From assembly GCF_905404315.1 (NCBI RefSeq), contig NC_066275.1:744001-808000 (forward strand): 64,000 bases of DNA, written 5' to 3'. Source of the DNA: Leptidea sinapis. Its lineage: Eukaryota; Arthropoda; Insecta; Lepidoptera; Pieridae. The notes under the pieces are model-generated. The model made no database searches, was not told the origin of the DNA, and was given only the letters and a program-made list of their open reading frames with translations. The position numbers and the translations under genes are program-made. This document shows positions 53,401 to 59,400 of the stretch, one piece after another (the stretch's first letter is position 1; every line of letters begins with the position of its first letter).

Positions 53401-56400
53401 CTCATGGCCAGTGACAGAACCCCACGTTACCGAGCTAAGGATCGAGCGGAGATATTTGCGGACCACCTGGAGACGCAGTTTACACCTAACCCGACTACAA
53501 ATGTGCAGCACGTAGAGATTATCGAGTGATATGTGAAGAATTACTTCCAGTCGCCGATAGCGCCAACAGAAGACCCCGTCGTGTTCTGCCCCGGACAAGT
53601 CCAAAATATGATTCGACGAACTAGACTACGTAAAGCCCCCGGCCCTGATCGAATCACCAACGAAGCCCTGCATCACCTACCTACGCAAGCAATCGCGACG
53701 CTGACGCGGCTCTTCAATGGAATCCTGCGTACCGGGCACTTTCCATCATCGTGGAAGCTCGGCCGAGTCATCCTGTTTCCCAAGCAAGGCAAGAACATCA
53801 TGCTGCCTGGGAGTAACCGTCCCGTCGCACGGAACGTTCTCCGCCCCGTGCTGGCGTCCCACCTGCCTCTCCGTACGAAGTTGTGCATATACAAGGCGTA
53901 CGTTCGCACGCAACTCACCTACGCGGCCCCCGCCTGGTCCCACCCAGAGTCCCGCCTGTAATTGCAGGCGGCGTTTATACCACTGAAAGGGGCCGTCGCC
54001 CCGAATAGTTACCCTGAGGCCCGTGAGGGCCTACGCGGAAGACCCCAGGTGTTTTGTATCGAGTCGAATCCTTCATAGGCCTACATGTTACTATAGCTAG
54101 GGTACGTATACACGGACCTGGTTATTTTTCACCTAGCCCTAGTAGCGACCTAATAGAGAGTAAGTACTCACGGACTTCAATTTATTTTTTTGATTAAAAC
54201 CTCTTCCTGATAAGACGCTAGTGTTTCGTTGGCCTTCCCCCCACCTGATACGACATCCCCCCTCGTTAGTCGGTTACCTCGCTCGCTCTAAAAACCCCTC
54301 TACACTTCAAAATTAAATAAATCATTTTGAAGATTTTGGTGCCACATGCAATAAATCATTAAGTGACTACCCTGATGATGTCTTCATACTTGCATCGAGT
54401 ACCACACGTAATTTTGTGGTACTTTTAATCAGGTCGCAAAACAACGTTATGCAGTATGTCATAATGAGACTTAAGGGAATTATTATTTGTAACGGGTGCT
54501 ACATAGCCCTTTTCTAAATATTCACTAATCACTCTATGATATTCTGCTTAACACGTTATGTTTAAATATCACCTAAAAGCTAGATATTATATACAGATAA
54601 ATGACTGACGTAGATAAAAGCGTCCCAGGCTTACAATTAAAGTTCCATTTGAACCTTTGAGCCTCGGATTCCCAAATGGAATCAAAGATGACGTAGCCAC
54701 ACATTTATTTATCACACTGAATAGGATATCATTGGAATCAATGACCTCTCTAAATGATGCGCAAATATTGTTTATGAATGATTGGACTTTGCGCACGTCG
54801 CTTTATTATATCATTATTGTCATCACCTGTGTTTATTTAAATGTCGCAAAATGATAAATTTAGCTGATGAGTATGATGTGCACATTGCTTTATACCTATA
54901 CTTAAGCTTAGTATAATCAAAAACATGAGTATAGTAGCGTAATAGACTATCTTTTTCATTATTATGGCGAGGATAAATTTAAAATGGCCATATGTGCTAG
55001 TTTTACAGATGTGTTAGTGAGTTAGTGGAGTGTGTAGTATTTTGCTTTTGGTCAACCCCTATGACAAATATTGATAAACTACGTCATATTCACATAACAA
55101 TACTTTATTATCTAAGACATGATTAGTGTAATAATTATAACATTAAGAAAATAGAGTGTTTATATATTTAAAATGTTATATTTAGTATTTTAATGCATTT
55201 GTTCTACGAAATAAATATCATGAAAGCTGTATTGCTGAAACAGTACTTATCTGTGAAATGTATCATTAGTTGGATTGGACACAATCTAATACAGAACACG
55301 ACACTATTATATTTTTAATTATTATCCATTAAAAAACAGAACAATAACGATAAAAACACTTAAATTAAAACGCGGTCTTATTCGACAGGAGACTAACGGA
55401 CACTAAATTGTTTCAAAATGGTTTCACAGTCTTCATCTATTCCGTCTCTTTCTCAAACATAGGTTTTCAATAAGGATAGCTATCTCACTTTCACATTGCG
55501 TTCGTCTATTACAGTAGTTTAAAGTTTTTGAGGATAATAGAAGTGATGAGTAGTAATGACGACATTAGCTACGTCATAATATCTTTGTATGCGTTGTGTG
55601 ATACGGGGTTCACATAAGGCCCCGTCTGCACACAAAAACTCTCTCTCGCACGTTTTGTTTGTCTGTATTCTGTAAGTCTATGGTAGATATAAATAAGGTA
55701 TTTACCTACCAAATTAAAAGTATCGTGATTTAGCTGCTCGTCAATTTATACAAAAAATCCTATCTGACCAATTTACGACATATGAATTTCGATTTTGTTT
55801 GCGGATGTTCCTTGTATATGGCTTGTGGATGGCATGATATGAATTTAATTTGATTCATCTGATAATCTGATTAATTTATGTGATGCATTCGTTCAGCGGA
55901 AGCCCTAGTAACAATTAAAGAATCGAAGAAATGAACAATGATAAAATTACCTATATTTCAATTCAAATTCAAAGTTTTGTATTCAAAATCACTTATTGAA
56001 CGTCAAAAACTAGATTGCCTCAGGCCTGAGAAGAACGGGCGCAAGAAACTCAACGGACTTTTTTTAAAAATATGGGTAACAATGTAATATCGTACAATAA
56101 ACCATTATAATTAAAGAGCCTGTGGGTGTTCGCTTCATTCCCAGTCGTGGTATCAGTAAGAAAATCGTTTATGCTATAGTAAACTTACTTTTTCTTGAAT
56201 TATTTGGTATATGCTGAATGGCTCACTGGCTAGTTTGGTGTTTCATTGTAAAACTTTTTGTTTTACTGCGTCGATTTATCGTGTCTCTACTAACTATCAA
56301 AACAATGAAAAAAAAAGAATATATCATAATAAATAAATAAACAATGCACATGTATATTACAAAAATTACACATTAATATTGTTTAGGCCAAATATGCCTA

Positions 56401-59400
56401 AAGGGTTTTTATAAATAGTGAAACAGTCACCGCATTAATTAATTAATTAATTAATTAATAAAATATTGTGGGTGCTCAAAGAGTTGCACTAATTCCTTCT
56501 CTTTCCTACCTGCACCCTATCCCTCCCACTTTCGTACTTCAACGCCGTGATAACTCATTAATTCGTCTCCTTACATGGATTCTCGTGATCAAATGTCTTG
56601 TGGTCCCTTGTTTTATTATTATCGAATTCGGGAAGAAAGAGTGGCCACTCAAAGAAAACGCCTACAAAATAAAGAGGGAAATTCGAGACCCGGCACGTAG
56701 TGGAAGAATCGCTGCTGCTCTGGTAAGTCCTCCTATCTTCTTTGCTTACACCGGCTTCCTAATTAAAATTTTCACCTAGATCCAACGCATACAAATATCA
56801 CGACATATGATTTAAATAATTCTCTTTTGTATTCGAAGGTCGGTGAACTTCTTTTGAGAGGTCCTAACATAATGAAAGGATACAGAGATAATCCGGAAGC
56901 AAACAGGAACGCGTTCGTTGATGGCTGGTTCCGTAGCGGAGATCTAGCGAGTATAAATGAGGAGGGAGCCGTCACCATTGCTGATAGACTCAAGGAACTA
57001 ATTAAGGTATTTTCCAATCTTGATTTCAAAAGCCTTCGTTTAACAATCATATTATTAAAATAATATTTTCACGTATTATGTCACGTTTACGTCTGGAATT
57101 CCGCAACCAGTTTTTCAAGAAATTTCTTGCCACGCACCGACTGCTATTTTCCCGAACCGATACGACTTAGGGACCTTCAAGAAAAGAGCATACTCCCTCC
57201 TTAAAAGCTGGCAACACAACTGACACGTTCTGTTGTTGCAGATGTCCATAGGCGGTTGCCTCACCACTCCCATCCCGTGAGCCTCTTGCCCGTTTCCGTC
57301 CTCTTATATAAAAAAATAATATTGACTGACAAAAAACCTCTCCATGCCTCCCGAATGAATGTTGCTGAACCAGTTTGGCTTAACATTTTATGCCAATTAT
57401 TTTCATCTTCCATTTCAAGAAATTTTTCTAGAAGAAAAGTTGTTTTTAGAAGTTTGGCAAGTGTAAAAGCAAAAAACGTTTCGATTTGGTTGAAGCGGAG
57501 TTTTACGTTGCCAATTAAGGCTGGGGACCGAGCCAATGGCCTTGAGGAATCGAGCGGAGCTAGGTCACCTCTCTCGCATAAGATCGTCATAGTTTTAATT
57601 ATGAATAAGAAGGATTTTTAATTTATTACAAATATAATACAATTTTCTTTACAAAAATTTACAAACTATGTCATGTTAAATAGTATTGGTGTACAATTAA
57701 TAAATTTGCGTACAATTTTTTTATCTAAGTGTAATTTTAATTGCTCCAACTGTAAAAGGTAGCGGTATATTGGTGTTTTTTTTTCGCACTGTCTATAAAA
57801 AATAGAAATGTTCAGAAAAAAATAATTTGCTTCTCATATTTTGTAGATATATAATTATTTTTTGTAAAAATATCAGCAGTCAAGAAATGGTTTCAATTAT
57901 GCGCTATTTCGGCGATTTCTAGGCTAGATAGCAGCCTTAAGCCGGACGTTCGGTCGATTTTTCGGTGGAGAACGCGTCGAACGCTTAACTCTAATCCGTG
58001 CGGTTGGACTTTCGGTGCATTATGCATGAAGACTAACCAATCTTAACGGATCAGGGTGACTAAAGGTTCTTAGTAATGGGAGAGTCATACTGCAGCTTAT
58101 CAACGACAGCACAAATCGGCCAGACTCGACTGGATTTAAATTAATTAATTTTTAAATTTTATAAATTAAAATATCTCTCTATTTACCACAGAAAACCATC
58201 GTGAAGTGACGGTTACTGTAGATAGCCTGATACCATCACCCCTCCACCATAATATGATCCTAACCGTATTCCGGTGACAGACAGTACTTTAATATCATTT
58301 AGGGCCTCCATTCCAACTAAAATGCTGTCTACCACCAACTTGAGACGGCGCAGCCTATAGGATTATATGCCTTATCATTGCAGTAGGGTTATTTTTTATG
58401 TTTTTGATATGGTGTCTGATATGAAATGTTAGTTCGTCACCTGCCTTAACTAGTAATAGAATATGCATGAGTGCGTTCACTTCGATTATGAATATGACAC
58501 ACTAAATAAATTATTTTCTTTTAAGCCGCCCTATTCTATCTAAACTTCCTACAAAGTCTTAAATTATTTAATTTGGAAACTAACTCTGTACAGTCCAGGC
58601 AATTTTTGTTATGGTAAAATAAACAATAGTAAAATAAACCCTTTACTGAAGACTCTTGTCATTGAATTTATTTAAATTTTTATAAAACATAATCATAAAT
58701 TAATAATCTTTCAATCTTAATAGTTATTTTGATAATTTTCTTTGATTAATAAAAAATAAAATAAAACACTTTTTAAGGATTAAAACTTGTGTAATTGTAA
58801 CTGTGTTTTAACATTAGATTTTTGCGTAAAAGTTACATTTTTATTTTAGTTAACCCGACGTTTCAAGGCCTTTCCAGATCTCCTCCCAGATCAGTCCCCC
58901 TGAAAACGAGCAAAAATCGAATGTAAAAAGACAGTTACAATAACACGCGTTTTAATCCTTTGAAAGTGTTTTATTTAAATCTTTATAATTCTCAATAAGT
59001 ATAATTAAATGAATTTTGGCTTTAACTGACCCAATTTTAAGCCAATTACTAGCGTAGACGTTATCGGCATTTCCCATTGTTACGTGTAATGACATTAACT
59101 GACGTTCGAATACAGTCCAGGGAACCATATAACACTGACCGAATTATGTCTTAGTACACATGAGACGAGACATCGAGAGCTTATATAAAGATCAGTTAAT
59201 TAGCAGTGTACACTTAATTTTTTTTTTATGGAATAGGGGGACAAACGAGTGTAAGGGTCACCTGGTGTTAACTGATCACCGCCACCCACATTCTCTTGCA
59301 ACACCAGAAGAATCACAAGAGCGTTGCCGGCCTTTAAGGAAGGTGTACGCGCTTTTTTTGAAGGTACCCATGTCGTGTCGTATCGGAAACGAAGGAAGAA

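Noticed and set aside
52743..53405. 220-codon minus-strand ORF
   Set aside because: It is the antisense shadow of the GC-rich jockey endonuclease region.
49899..56805. One complete BEL/Pao provirus-like element
   Set aside because: The terminal repeats are inverted to each other, RT/RNase H is missing and no gag or protease is readable.
57256..57621. ORFs of over 100 codons on both strands
   Set aside because: No domain. They cross from a LINE tail into a MITE, so they are chance frames.
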